A stretch of DNA of 64,000 nucleotides, taken from contig JBBHKE010001325.1 in the NCBI GenBank assembly GCA_037447655.1, positions 248,001 through 312,000 on the forward strand. Reading direction: 5' to 3'. This document shows, piece after piece, positions 36,525 to 47,759 of this stretch (position 1 is the stretch's first letter; each line of letters starts with the position of its first letter). A program made the position numbers and the translations under genes. This DNA comes from Zygnema cylindricum (Eukaryota > Streptophyta > Zygnematophyceae > Zygnematales > Zygnemataceae). The notes under the pieces are model-generated. The model was given only the letters and a program-made list of their open reading frames with translations. It made no database searches and was not told where the DNA came from.

Positions 36525-38239
36525 TTATTGTCCTGAATCCAATTTGTTCCAATTACAGGAGTCACACGTCCGGACATATTCCGCAATGTCGCGAGTCATG
36601 TTCGGCCAGTAATACGCCTCAGCGACACGCGCGATTCTTTTAACCCGCCCAAAGTGTCCGTTGAGCGGCTCGTCATGGCTCAGTTTAAGAATCGCGTGAC
36701 GTAACTCTGTATTTGTCGGAACATAAATATGTCGTGTTGTTTTACTCGGTCTGTACCGCCACATACCATTGGCGGTTCGGATTAGTACCTTCTGTTTATT
36801 GAGTTCCTTCAGTGTGTCGTCGTCGTCATAGGCGGCCTTTATCCAACTTAACCATTTTTCATCCACTTGCATCGTACTAATGACAGCGCACAATTTCGGG
36901 TCTTGCGCTGCGGTCGCCGCTGCGGTGTTCTCCTTCACCGAGCTTACGTTTACATGTTGCGATGCTTGCGGTCGTTGCTTCGCTACGGGCGCAGCGACTC
37001 CGGATCTTCTTGACAGCGCATCTGTCGGGTTCGTCTTCCCAGGTTTATACTCGATGATCAGTTCCGGTCCGAAGGTCTGAAGAAACGTCATCCATCGCAC
37101 TTGTTTGTTGGACAACTTCGACTGTGTTTGTAGGTACTGTAGGGCGTGGTGATCCGTGATAATCGTGATCCGCTTCCCCTAAACGTAACACTTCCAAACC
37201 TCCAGCGCATTGATGATAACGATTGTCTCCTTCTCATGGGTGGCCCAGTTAAGCTCCGCTGCCTTTAGTTTTGGACTGTCGTAGGCAATGGGTTGAAGAC
37301 CTTTTCCTAGATCTTGCATAAGGATCGCTCCAATAACCGTATTGCTGGCGTCGGTGATTATCGTCCAAGGTAAGTCTGGGTCGGGAAGAGCTAACACAGG
37401 GGCGGTACCCAACCACTCCTTTAGCGTGTTAAAGGTTGCCCCTTGCGCCGATTTCCAATCATAGGGCACGTCATTCTTGAGCAACTCCATGAGTGGTGCA
37501 ACAATTTTTTCGAAACCCTCGACAAAACGTCGATAGTAGGAGCATATTCTAGAAAGCTCCGTAATTCTGTAATATTCGCCGGCTGCGGCCACTCCTTTAC
37601 TGCCTTTGTTTTGTTCGGATCCACTGCGATTCCGTCCCTACTCACCATATGGCCCAGATAATCAATTTTCTCCTTGAAGAAGTCACATTTGCTTCTCTTT
37701 GCATACACCTTATTTTCCCGAAAGACTTGTAAGACCGTCCGTAGATGCTTTATATGATCATCCAGCGTTCGGCTATACACCAAGATGTCGTCTAGAAAGA
37801 TGATTACAAACGCGTCCAGATATTGCCGAAAGATGGAATTCATTAAATGCATAAAATTTGCCGGTGCGTTAGTCAACCCGAACGGCATTACCCAAAACTG
37901 GAAATGACCATACCGAGTTCTTAACGCCGTCTTTTCCACATCTTCCTCGGCAATTCTAATCTGGTGGTAGCCGCTCCGTAAGTCTTTCTTCAAAAAATAA
38001 TTAGCACCTCGAAGTAGATCCAATATTTCGTCTATCCTCGATAAAGGGTACTCATTCTTCATCGTTAATTTGTTTAGTGCTCGGTAGTCTATACACATAG
38101 GGAAACCTCTATCTTTCTTGTTTACGAAGAGGACGGGGGCTCCATATGGTGACTTGCTCGGTTCGATTGATCCGGTTTCGACCAACTCTGCGAGTTGCTT
38201 TTTGAGTTCGTCCAACTCGGTGTAACTCATCTTGTACAT
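36525..38239 (-). pseudogene. gypsy-2 reverse transcriptase, RNase H and integrase zinc-binding region
   Basis: RT at 38239-37421 has [29 protein letters not shown] and an intact FLDD catalytic box. The frame shifts near 37560 into RNase H (TDASNTVIGAIL, with Glu in HEKET). A stop near 37180 precedes the next piece at 37115-36525. That piece holds the end of RNase H (TDALSR) and the HHCC zinc-binding module of integrase (HFGRVKR, CDSCNW). One frameshift and one or two stops keep the polyprotein from being continuous. Most active-site residues remain. Confidence 0.87.
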
Positions 38240-38286
38240 CCGATTAGCCGGGGGTACCGCTCCGAGAACAAGCTCTATCTTATGGT

Positions 38287-38970
38287 CTACTTTGCGCTTC
38301 GCAGGTAGTCTTTTGGGGAGCTTTGGGGGAAATACATCTGCGTACTCCTCATAAGTTTTTTCACGACTTCCGGGGCCTCTTCGAAAGTCTTTCCAGTGTC
38401 GTCACTTTCTTTGGAGTCGAAGTCGGGGTCCTTTTTCTTCCATTCTTCCGAGATCTCCTCCTTCGCCTCCTCCATTGGCTGGACGACCGCCATACCAATC
38501 GTTTCCCCTTTCTTGAGTGCCCTCTTAAGCTGTAAGGCCGAAAGTAGGCGTCCCTCTTCTGCTCCCTTACCAGCCGCTCCCGCTTTTACCTCAAACTCTT
38601 CTTCACCTTTCTTCACTCTCATATCACCATTTCGCCAATCGATCGTCGGATTCCATTTTTGCAGCCACGGTTTCCCCAGGATTACTTCATGGTCCCCAAG
38701 AGGTAATACATGAAGCGTTTCATACCATCGCAATTTCCCAATTCCGACGCGTGACCTCGGAGTACGATGGGTAATCGATAAGGAACTTCCGTCGGCCAAT
38801 TGTACCGACTGATGATCCTTTAGTACTACGAGAGGAAAATTTAACCTTTTCACCGTCGCCTCGTTGATGAAGTTCCCCGATGCTCCGGAGTCCACCATGA
38901 AGTTAGTTGCGTTCACTCCGATTTGACCCCGAAATATCAAAGGGTCTCCCCCTTCTCCGGCTAACCTCAT
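38287..38970 (-). CDS. gypsy-2 aspartic protease
   Basis: This 227-codon piece contains the retroviral-type protease motif [10 protein letters not shown] with the single catalytic Asp expected for a homodimer, followed by [16 protein letters not shown]. It matures the Gag-Pol polyprotein. It lies between the gag knuckle and RT in the normal order. The start shown is only the first Met of the open frame, because in the intact element it would be part of a polyprotein. Confidence 0.8.
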   Translation of the reverse strand: MRLAGEGGDPLIFRGQIGVNATNFMVDSGASGNFINEATVKRLNFPLVVLKDHQSVQLADGSSLSITHRTPRSRVGIGKLRWYETLHVLPLGDHEVILGKPWLQKWNPTIDWRNGDMRVKKGEEEFEVKAGAAGKGAEEGRLLSALQLKRALKKGETIGMAVVQPMEEAKEEISEEWKKKDPDFDSKESDDTGKTFEEAPEVVKKLMRSTQMYFPQSSPKDYLRSAK

Positions 38971-38988
38971 AACGTTAAGTTTTCCGTT

Positions 38989-39952
38989 TTAGGGACCTTT
39001 CCGTTTTGGACATTCTCGAGCCATATGATCTGGGGAACCCCATTGGAAGCATAGGCCATTTTGCCTCCTCCGCTGAAGCTCCTTGGGGGATAAGTCATTG
39101 GTCTTGGTCTTGGTAGGTTTCTTCTTTCTCCGTAGGACGTTGACCACTTCCTTATCCTCGTCAAGTGCTCCGAGCTCCATGGGGGTTGGACCATCGTCTC
39201 GTTGGCTTCCTCCGCCGCTGCTCGACCCATAATGATAAGGTCTCCTGAGGTTGAAGTCGACCCAATCGGTCCGCTCCGCAAATTTGATGATTGCCGAGAG
39301 GCTAGGAGTCGTGCTTTCCCGAGCAAGCCATTGTTCCACATCCCTACGGATAGAGGATTTAAGCCCTTTCACGTAGCGATCCAGGACTTCATCCTCCGTC
39401 ATCGTGGGTATTTGAACTTTGCACTCCAAGAACCGCTACATAAACTCTAACACTGAGGTTCGTTGCTTCAACACTGCGATCTTATCTCTTGCCGCCTTCA
39501 CCATATTAACACTGCGATCTTATCTCTTGCCGCCTTTACTATATTGACGGGCTGCCAAGCGTCACGGAGGAATTGAATGAAGAGAGCCCAAACGGTCGAT
39601 ACCTCATCATTCTCCAACATTGTCCTCCACCATGCCCCCGCTGCCCTTTTAAGAAGACCACCCCAATAGTGAATCTTCTCACGATCGATAGGCTAGGAAA
39701 ATTCTCGAGATAGTTTGCAACGAAGAATAGCCATGTGTCAAGGTTCTTGTGTCTTGCATGGTCAAACTCGTCGGGAAGTCACAATTTCGGTCTCCTAAAG
39801 TCTCTCTCTATGCCTCCATGAGGACGCTCCCCAAGACGAGACTCCAAGGCCGTGACGGTGTTACTCAGCTGCGCGTTCTGTAATATAACGCTTTCCAACT
39901 CCCTAAGAACTTGCGCTAACATTTCTGTAGTAGATACGCCGTGTTCGTCCAT
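38989..39952 (-). pseudogene. gypsy-2 gag with CCHC-type knuckle
   Basis: The start ATG lies at 39952-39950, about a dozen bases beyond the primer site. The protein opens MDEHGVSTTEMLAQVL and has a coiled segment, a gag core (AWWRTMLENDEVSTVW) and a final knuckle at about 39020, CFQWGSPDHMAREC, in which the second Cys is Trp. There are in-frame stops near 39780 and 39695. A 38-bp tandem duplication at 39470-39545 shifts the frame. This structural protein is no longer made whole. Confidence 0.8.
39470..39545. repeat. 38-bp tandem duplication in gypsy-2 gag
   Basis: Two copies start AACACTGCGATCTTATC at 39470 and 39508. The 38-bp period is not a multiple of three, so the second copy shifts the gag frame. 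Confidence 0.85.
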
Positions 39953-39964
39953 GCTGTCGAGTCA

Positions 39965-39986
39965 CGAGAAATTGCTCTGATACCAG
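39965..39986 (-). other. gypsy-2 primer binding site for tRNA-iMet
   Basis: The element strand reads CTGGTATCAGAGCAATTT directly next to the 5' LTR. TGGTATCAGAGC is an exact complement to the 3' end of plant initiator tRNA-Met, the usual primer of plant LTR retrotransposons. Confidence 0.9.
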
Positions 39987-40508
39987 TGTAAAAGGGACAA
40001 TAGCGCGCCACATCACGCCACAATGCACAGCGGAAAACACGAAGGATCTTTTTGTAGCAACAGTAAGAGCACACAGCACTGACAGACGAAGTTGCGCTTT
40101 ATTTCTCTTTCAGTGACTACAACAAGTATGGGGGAGAGAGAGAAGAGATGGAGGCAGGCTGCCATCATTTCTTATATATGTTTCCGCTAATTTATTTTAA
40201 ACTAGAAAATACAAAAACTACTTATTTCAACAAACTGTACACGTGGACCTTCACGGTCAACCGAGACAAATCCCCAATATATCTTATAGAACAATACCGT
40301 TCTATCTACATTCCGCGGCGTTGCTATACTGGTAAGCTGCGTTGCTCTGCTGCGCTGCTATGCTGCTACGCCAGTAAGTAGCTATGCAGCTAAGCTGCTA
40401 TACTGCTATGTTGTGCTGGTCTGGAATCGCAGCTGTGCTCCTCTGACATCGCAACCATAGCAGCCTAGTTGCTAACTACTAAGTACCAAACTCTGTAACC
40501 CTGTAACA
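39987..40508 (-). repeat. gypsy-2 5' LTR
   Basis: 522 bp with plus-strand start TGTAAAAGGG and end CTGTAACA. It shows GCTGCTATGCTGC-type repeats near the right end. It aligns with the split LTR at 25589-25947 plus 33469-33624 except in a central block (about 40105-40230). Confidence 0.9.
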
Positions 40509-40782
40509 TCTCTACACATGAATCATTGCTAGAAGAAGGCAAGTTTGTTTGGCCTTTAGGTAATTAGAGTTAGTTTCAGCGGTGACTACACTACCCACCC
40601 CGCCTTAGTCTTTAGGACCTGAGCACATCCCATATCTAACAAGCGGCCGCTTCGGTGCGATCACTCAGTTTGCCTCCAATCCCCTACCACTTCACATTGT
40701 GGTTCTACCGACACAGGTTAGAGCACCCTCATCGGTCATGACAGTCGATATTCGAGTGAGCAAACTTCTCCTTGGATTTTAA

Positions 40783-40800
40783 TCAAGCTTTGATACTATA
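40783..40800 (-). other. gypsy-1 primer binding site (tRNA-iMet-like)
   Basis: Directly inside the 5' LTR the element strand reads TATAGTATCAAAGC. This is close to TGGTATCAGAGC, the complement of the 3' end of plant initiator tRNA-Met, with two changes in the 12-base core. It is a diverged iMet primer site. Confidence 0.65.
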
Positions 40801-41765
40801 TGTAAAAAGATCTACTACCTCTCAAAAAATCCCATTACGACAACCCATTTCAACCACACATTCGACATATTGGAAAATACACATCCACATTGGAAAACAC
40901 TCACATAAGGATAAACTTTAAATTATAAGAAGCTTTTGTCCACATAACATTAGCTTGGTCTCTTGCCCTCGCGTCTGAACCCTTCTTATTTAATTATTTT
41001 CCTCTAATCTCCACTCTTAAATATTCTATCTCTAAACTACTAAAAAACTACTTTGTTTGTAAGAGATGAATCTGAAATTGTCAATGCTCCAATTTGGTTT
41101 TAGTCGCTCAAAACCAAGATCAGTCAGAATTTCTCCAATCTTTCCCAAAGGAAAAGATGTTTACTTTTCTCTTAGACTTCCCTTTTTATCAATCATCGCC
41201 CAAGACTAGCTAGCCCAAAGTCAACGCTCTGTTGAACAGGTTTTTACCTGGGCTAATCATTGATCAGCAAGGACTCAAACTGACCAATGCGAAAGCGTGC
41301 GAAATCTCTCACTAATACGTAGCATTTTCTAGCCAATCAAACGCTATATTTTACTACGTAACATTTACGTGGAAAAGTGCGCGCAAATTGAAACGCGAAT
41401 TCGCTCATTCGCGCGCCACAAATTTTACATGCGAAACTTCCTCCGATATTTACAAATTCTAACTTATGACGTTTCGTACCAAAAATCGTATGAAACAAAC
41501 CATCATATGTACTAAACAACTATTAGTACTTTTTAGAAGTACGTTTGAAATTATGCGGCTACTTTCGACCCTTAACTTGTTTCAATGATACCCACTTGTT
41601 AGTTTGGCCCTGCGCTGTCACCTAAACAAACCCATCACTATATCTTATGAAATAGAACTCCAAATCTCGCGATTCTTTCGCGGAAGTCTACCAAATTAAT
41701 AACTTTATTTTTGTAACTTTTAAATACCTATGTACGACCAAGTTCGATCCGCTATTATTGTTACA
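40801..41765 (-). repeat. gypsy-1 5' LTR
   Basis: 965 bp that align along their full length with 19563-20529, with scattered substitutions and no large gaps. The plus-strand start is TGTAAAAAGATC and the end is TTGTTACA. The adjacent 3-bp-longer TTAGA and the 64-bp repeat mark the right edge of the whole insertion. Confidence 0.9.
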
Positions 41766-41830
41766 TTAGAGAACGCGACAAAGCGTCGCAAATCTAACAC
41801 GTTAGTAAACACTATTCATTTCGCAAATCT
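41766..41830. repeat. 64-bp tandem repeat, right part
   Basis: It begins with the target duplication TTAGA and continues GAACGCGACAAAGCGTCGC, then CTATTCATTTCGCAAATC. It continues the array that breaks off at 19562. The next unit is degenerate. Confidence 0.85.
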
Positions 41831-42817
41831 AAAAGAACTTGACAAATTGTAATTATTGGCTTATTCATACGTCGTACATTTGTTAGTTTTGTACTTTTTC
41901 GGTTATGGGCGGGCACGATTAGTCGCGAGAAATCGAGTTTCGGTTAACTTTTGTTTTCGTAAACGCCTGTCGGTTAATGGTTAACAATTTTGGAGCGTGA
42001 CATAACCCGGTCGGGCGTCGGCTACTTAGATTTTGAAAAAAAAAAACGGTCGGTTTCGGTTATGTAAAATTTTGACTTTTGCGACCTCTACTGCCCACAC
42101 TGCTGTGGTGGCAAAAACTTGCTTCTTTTGGGTACACGTAAAATTGAGAGGACTAAACAAAGAGCTAAAAGTACACGTGGGAAATATGGAACCGTCAAAT
42201 TGCAGGCTAGGTGGTCGTGTACTCGTGGTTGATCAAACATCAACATGTGCGAGTTCTCGATCTCCCCAGAAAATTCAAATGTACGGAAATAACAAGCAAA
42301 ATGACATCCTCCGAGTGTTGGTATTCCGTTACAACCGAACCGTGGGTAAACCGGACGAAAATTCGAGCGGCACACAACGGTACAAAAATGTCTTGTAGCA
42401 TGTAAAATGGCATAAAACTACTTCGCAGTTCACCTGCTAGCTACAATATAGTACACCGTGTACCGCTGTTCATGTTAATGTTTTTTTCGCCATGTAACAT
42501 CTTTTCGTGTTCACATGTTAGTTTTTGATGGAGAATCGCAACCGGAAGGTTAAATCGTTCAATCGCAACCGTAATTTAACCGCTCGACAAGTGTGCAAAA
42601 GTTGTTTTTCAAGTTGCAAAAAGACCATGACACTAATACTATGATCGAAATACTATGATTGCAAAATTTGAAAAAAATAATTTGTCGGTTTCGGGTATCT
42701 AAAATTTTGACTTTTGCAACCCTTGAGGGCACTATCCAATGTAACCGAAACTTAATCTTGTTACTTTGTTTTTTAGCGAAGATTTACCGAATTACTTTCA
42801 GAGCGTTCCGATGTAAG
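41831..42817. other. intergenic DNA with transposon fragments
   Basis: No gene is seen. 41905-42110 is rich in CGGTTAAC/CGGTC and has a poly-A block, like 18602-18836. 42445-42610 carries the family B end GTACACCGTGTACCG and core CTCGACAAGTGTGCAAAAG, so it is a decayed copy of that MITE. 42680-42720 repeats part of the 42050-42090 sequence (GTCGGTTTCGG, AAAATTTTGACTTTTGC). Confidence 0.5.
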
Positions 42818-43556
42818 GGTACGGCCCCATGTACTTGTAACTTAGCAAACTTACTTTGTTTTTTAGCGCGGATCCGGCGGACCCGGATCTCAGGTGTCTT
42901 TATGTGTTCACTCGAAATTGTTACTTAACTTTGTGACGATTGTATACATCGACAATGCCCGTGACGACTATCAACATGTACAATTTGTCTCCGCACCGTA
43001 TTTTTAAAACTTTTTGAAACGTTGCAAGACATCGTCATTTTTGAAACGATTTGTTTTTACGCATGTCATTGCGTGACATCGTAGACGTACAGCCTTGCAA
43101 CCGTGGCTGTACAACATGCATTTGCGTAAACCTCTCTTGTCTGACCGCCATGACTTCGTATATTTTTCACCTTTACGTGAAATGACACTGCACCATAGCG
43201 ACCCCTTAAAAAAATAACCATACAAGGTGCATAGGGACAAAAACGAACAACCTTGTACTTTTTTAAGTCGTTATTAAATTATGAAAACTTTTCACACATG
43301 AGAATATGTTTTCCTATTTGCGAAAACGGTTCTACTTTATTTAAAACACATCGCGGATGTGTTTTATGATAAGTTTGAAGATGATGTGACAGTGGGCCGA
43401 AAAAACACTAGACGACAAATTTTTGTACATCCTAAGTTCGAGGATGACGCAAATTTTACAATTTCTTCGTGCGGTTGCAACTTTAGCAGTACGGAGATAA
43501 GTTTTAAAGGAAAACGACAGAAAAAACCCGTACTTAGCCACATGGGGCCGTACCCC
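42818..43556. mobile_element. Harbinger-like non-autonomous element, second copy
   Basis: About 738 bp between GGGTACGGCCCCATGT and its complement ACATGGGGCCGTACCC. The TIR resembles that of 16341-17285 (GGGGGTGTCCCCATGTA). TAA precedes the left end. The right-hand interior in reverse complement matches 54899-55100. No transposase frame is seen. Confidence 0.7.
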
Positions 43557-44961
43557 ACCTCAATGAAATCGTTACTTTAAATTGTGATGGACATAGACGT
43601 GGGTGTAATTTGTGACTGTTGTAGACGACTACAAAAATTACGATAATTTATGACGTTTACAAAATAGCGACGGTTGTAGACGTCTACTATATAGTGGTTT
43701 CTTGTGACATTGTAGATGTTTAGGGTTTTTTGATATTTTGACGTCACGCTCACTTATGATAGCGTCGACGTCACTTATTCCAAAACTTTCCGCCATGGTT
43801 TCCTGATTTTATTTTTTCGTCTTTTCTCACTCTACTTGCCATCAAAATACTAGTGTTGTGTATCGGTAAAAAAACTATCGCGATAACACCGATACCGATA
43901 GTTATCGGTTATCGAACGGTCAGCGGTCCCGATATATTTGTACTATCTGTACTTTCTATCCGGAGTGCTTTCTGTCCGGTAAACTGAACGGTAAATTTAC
44001 GAGAAATGTACGGTTTTTTACGGGAAATGTACGGAATTTGACGAAAAAATACGTTGCACTTTGTAGTACTTTTTGGGCGGTTAACTGAACATAAGTTTTA
44101 CGGGAACGTACGGAATTGTACCGATAAACTGATTATCATGGAACGGTAAAAAGACGGCGGACACAAAGTACAACGGATGCAAAATAACATTATGCGCGCC
44201 GCCGGAATCGAACGGACGAAATTCAATGAGAAATTACGAGCGGACGGTCAGCGTGAGCGCCGGCATCTCGGAATGGCTTTTTTGGCGGCTTTTGCCAAAA
44301 AAGCCGACGGATTGACACGTGGCAGGTTTCCAGTGGATCCCAAAAAATAAAGGGACAAAGCCACGGCGTCGGATGTGAAAGGTGCATTGTTTTAACTGGA
44401 GCCGTACTAAAGCCGTTCACATCTTATGCCGGCTACTGTACTTTCGGCTTGTACAAATGATCTGATTGGTAGGTACCTCAGGGGTTGTGAGTAGGGCGCG
44501 TCGGGGGAATAAGTCGTACAGTTGAGTGTACATGCCGTACATAAATCTGTACGGCGCGTACAGTTATCGCCGATAGTTATCGTTATCGGCATTATTGCCG
44601 ATAAGTAGCTGATATTATCGGCTACTTATCGGCGATAAGACCGATAGCGATATATCGTACCAATATATCGATTATCGGGTCCCCGAAAAAAGGCCCATAT
44701 CGGTTATCGGCAAATCCTTACCGATACACAACACTACAAAATACACTCAGTTCAAGTGATATTTTCCAGAGATCTTTCATTTGATACCATTCTTGCCGTT
44801 TTCCATTGTAAGAATTGTGAGATAGAGGCGGTAATGGGAGCGGGAGGGAGAAAGAGGCGCCTTCACAGACTTCGCTTTTGACGAAATGGTGTCCATTGGT
44901 CAAGACCCTTCCACTGCCCCCTGTACGGAAAAAAGTGCACTGGAAAAAATACGCACAGGCT
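43557..44961 (-). mobile_element. inverted relative of the 16341-17285 element, split by a hAT element
   Basis: 43735-43850 and 44745-44960 match 16640-17020 in reverse complement and in the right order. Shared stretches include GACGTCACGCTCACT, CGCCATGGTTT and GAGATCTTTCATTT. The hAT element at 43851-44736 separates the two parts. The copy runs into the 10-N gap, so its end cannot be seen. Confidence 0.65.
43851..44736. mobile_element. hAT-superfamily non-autonomous element
   Basis: 886 bp with perfect inverted repeats TAGTGTTGTGTATCGGTAA and its complement. CAAAATAC is repeated exactly on both sides (43843-43850 and 44737-44744), the 8-bp target duplication typical of hAT. Both subterminal regions carry many TATCG/CGATA motifs, probably transposase binding sites. 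No transposase is encoded. Confidence 0.9.
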
Positions 44962-44971
44962 NNNNNNNNNN
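44962..44971. other. assembly gap (10 N)
   Basis: Ten N followed by a run of 25 A. The gap sits at the point where the inverted transposon copy breaks off. The join may be collapsed. Confidence 0.95.
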
Positions 44972-47759
44972 AAAAAAAAAAAAAAAAAAAAAAAAAGAAC
45001 TTGTCCATATTTAATCGTCTTATATATGGTTTTTTATGTGCTTGTAAAAAAAAAATGATGTGAACAAGTGGCATGGAAAACAGACAATAAAAATAATAAG
45101 TTAATTTTGACAATTTAATTATTTTCCTCTTCATTGTTTTTTTTGGAGCTTAGAAGATCTAAACAATTAAGTTAATATGATTGACAAGAGTTTACACCAA
45201 ATAAATTAATGTATTTCTACTTCAACTTTCCTTAAATTATACATATTACATATAAACTTTACTTTCTAATAAGTTTCTTTAGGGTTTTATAAGGTCGGTT
45301 ACAAATCACATTCTGAAAAACCTTTTTTTTTTCCATTGTAAAAAAGTCTTATATACTTCAGATGACTTTAACCACACTGCTGTCAAAATGTTATGACGTG
45401 GCAGATGGACCTGCATATTTCACATCATGAAATGTCAACAATATAATGTGCTCGCTGCAGAAGACGTAGACACAAATTTAAAAATCGTCTCTCGACTCAC
45501 CCAAGGGTGGCGGCGAAAAGGCTGACCACACTCCGTTTTATTGACATCAATATCGTCACTCGAACATACTCGCCCAAGCGACAAATCAATCTTCTAGTTC
45601 TTACATTTCACACTCCATAAGCGTTAGTGTTACGCTAGATGCTAGTAGATGCCAAATAACGACAATGCACAACCAGCAACCCTGCCACCTCATCAGCACT
45701 ATCCTCCCCCAGACAATATCACATTCTCTCGATCCACCATCATCACATCTTACCAAACCAGAGTAGACCTCTCCCCCCCGCCCGGTCTGCTTGACATCCT
45801 CCCCGTCAGCAGTCTACCCCCACTCTGCATGGCATTCTTGATCCTACTTCCATCTACTATTGCGATCATGCATCATTGATATGTCTAAAACTTACTTCTA
45901 TATGCTCCACCAAGCAATGGGTACTTATGGATCTAGACCCCTGTCTGGGAAGTTTATGCGGGCTGGTCTTGTCTTTGTTACAGTTTAACAGTTTTGTTGT
46001 TTTTTATTGCATTTGTTCTTTCCTTTCTCGTGTTCTTCAATAGTTTGTATTGTTTAATTATCAGCTTATTGGAGTGTTTTTGGTTTTGAAGTTTCACAGT
46101 TCTGTGTGATTTTTAGCAATTTCACTTTGGCTAATCCTTTTTTTTTTCAGCATAACAAGATGGCTTGCCATTGTGCACTTCTAAAAAATCCTAGAATCAC
46201 AATGACATTATGCCGTAGAAGGAAAAGTGTCCATTTTAATTAGCGGTTTTCAATCTATGCATTTGCTACAAAAGCACAAACACGCAAAACAGAACGTTGT
46301 GAACTCGTTGGGACCAATCCTGTAATGTGGAAGATGGAGATTTGGTCAGCTGCAAAATTGAAGGCAAGTTTTGCTAGCAAAATTAAAGGCCACCTCTCAC
46401 TCGCTCCCAAATGGAATTATTATGGCTGATGCCAAGTTGACAATGACATCAAACACTTGCAAGAGACCTCCAGGAATCCAAGGGGGAATAATCCTAGGCA
46501 GAGGAGTGCAAATACACTGTGCATTTAGCACGTGAGAGCCAGTTATACCGAGAATATACATGATTCTAATCAACTCATACTGGATTACCAAAGAGCATGA
46601 CAAATACTTCTCCTGCACGTGAAGAATACAGGGACACACCAGCAACAAACAAAAATGTGTACTACTGCACCTAACTTTCAAACCTAGAACATAATCATAA
46701 AGAAAATTTCGGTTAGGCACCACCTGTCAAAATTCACTTCCATGATTGCTGGTGATACCGCAACATCGACAACACATAATTGTACAAATTATCAGAGAAA
46801 TTACCGTGTTTCACATACTTGCTATAAAAGCATAACAATATCGGCAAGTCAATGCCATTTATACCAGTGCTAGTTGTCTGACTGTGGTTCCAAAAAAGAG
46901 AATAAATAAATAAAAACTGGTTTTCATATGAAAATACAACAATTCCAAGGTCATTGCTGTACCACATAGCAAATAATGAAACGGTTACGAAAATTGAACT
47001 GGTGGTAATTGGGTATAACACAACAGCAAAAAATTCTCTTAACAACTACCTGAAAACTCCTCATTCCTCAGCTCCTCAACTGAATAGCAATCATCGGATT
47101 GATAATCGGACAAGTGTGTACCGAGAAAAAATATTTTAAGTGGCGAAATAAAGTTTAACACTAATAACAATTAGCGTTCACAAATCATGCAGAAAGGAAG
47201 AGAAGTCAATGCAGCTGACTATTTCTTTACTGTCAAATTCAGTTCCTGGTTGGTCTAAATTGACATGGTCTGTTATGCTGGTCAACATTCAGCCTGAAAG
47301 GTTGAGTCATAGACGTGAAAAAGGACAAGAACAATTTGAAATATGAGCATATGATAGGAAGGAACAAAATGCACTTTAACAACTAACCATCAAAATACTC
47401 CTTATACAGTGACAATAACCAAAAACGGGTCTCACATCCTGAGCAAATAAAGTGGTGTTCGACATCTTATGCCCACTTATGAACTTGTTCAACATATAAC
47501 CCGAGTAAGTTTATATAAGTATGTAACACCCGGAAGAATTAGGTCAAAAATGGTTGCTCGTGCTTGAAAAGCTGCAAGCAAAAATAACTAAAAACCCACC
47601 TTTACTCGATGGTACTACCCAATCACAGTCTTAAATTGTCCTGATGTTGAAGGTGAATCGTCCAGTTTTAGGGTGAACCGTGCACAAAGCTACAAAAAAA
47701 ACTGAAAAATTTGTACACCCTGAAGACGAGGCTAAAACTTCGATAGTGTAATTACCTTA
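44972..47759. other. intergenic region downstream of the PEPM/ICL-family gene
   Basis: AT-rich DNA with no recognised coding homology. The 3' UTR of the minus-strand gene must lie at its right end. Hydrophobic frames at 46397-46723 and 46734-47045 (minus) and a short frame at 45649-45879 match nothing I know. A MITE family B half lies at 47093-47180. Confidence 0.5.
47093..47180. mobile_element. half copy of MITE family B
   Basis: Contains the core CGGACAAGTGTGTACCGAG, an A-rich stretch, AAGTGGCGAAATAAAG and the end TTAACACTAATAACAATTAG. This order matches the right half of 58024-58239. The terminal GGTGTAC is missing. Confidence 0.65.

Larger units (their letters stand above)
25589..40508 (-). 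mobile_element. Ty3/gypsy chromovirus (gypsy-2) inserted in gypsy-1
   Basis: The left LTR (25589-25947 plus 33469-33624) is split by a copia element. The right LTR is 39987-40508. The LTRs begin TGTAAAAGGG and end TTACA or TAACA. Flanking CCTCT and TCTCT match at 4 of 5 bases as a target duplication. On the minus strand the order is LTR, iMet primer site, gag, protease, RT, RNase H, integrase, chromodomain, an extra 397-codon ORF, purine tract, LTR. A C-terminal chromodomain on the integrase defines chromoviruses. Gag and pol are broken by a few frameshifts, but catalytic residues are mostly intact, so this insertion looks younger than its host. Confidence 0.92.
19563..41765 (-). mobile_element. 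Ty3/gypsy retrotransposon (gypsy-1), host of nested insertions
   Basis: The element's own DNA is 19563-25588 plus 40509-41765. The rest is a nested insertion. LTRs of about 966 bp begin TGTAA and end TTACA. They are flanked by TTAGG on the left and TTAGA on the right. The same 64-bp repeat without insertion (for example at 18916) reads TTAGG once at this position, so this is a 5-bp target duplication with one later change. On the minus strand the order is 5' LTR, primer site, gag, protease, RT, RNase H, integrase, purine tract, 3' LTR. That is the Ty3/gypsy order. The coding region is broken by many stops and frameshifts. Confidence 0.9.

Noticed and set aside
46397-47045. Membrane protein gene on the minus strand
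   Set aside because: Two hydrophobic frames are AT-rich, have no recognised motif or exon structure and contain part of no known family.
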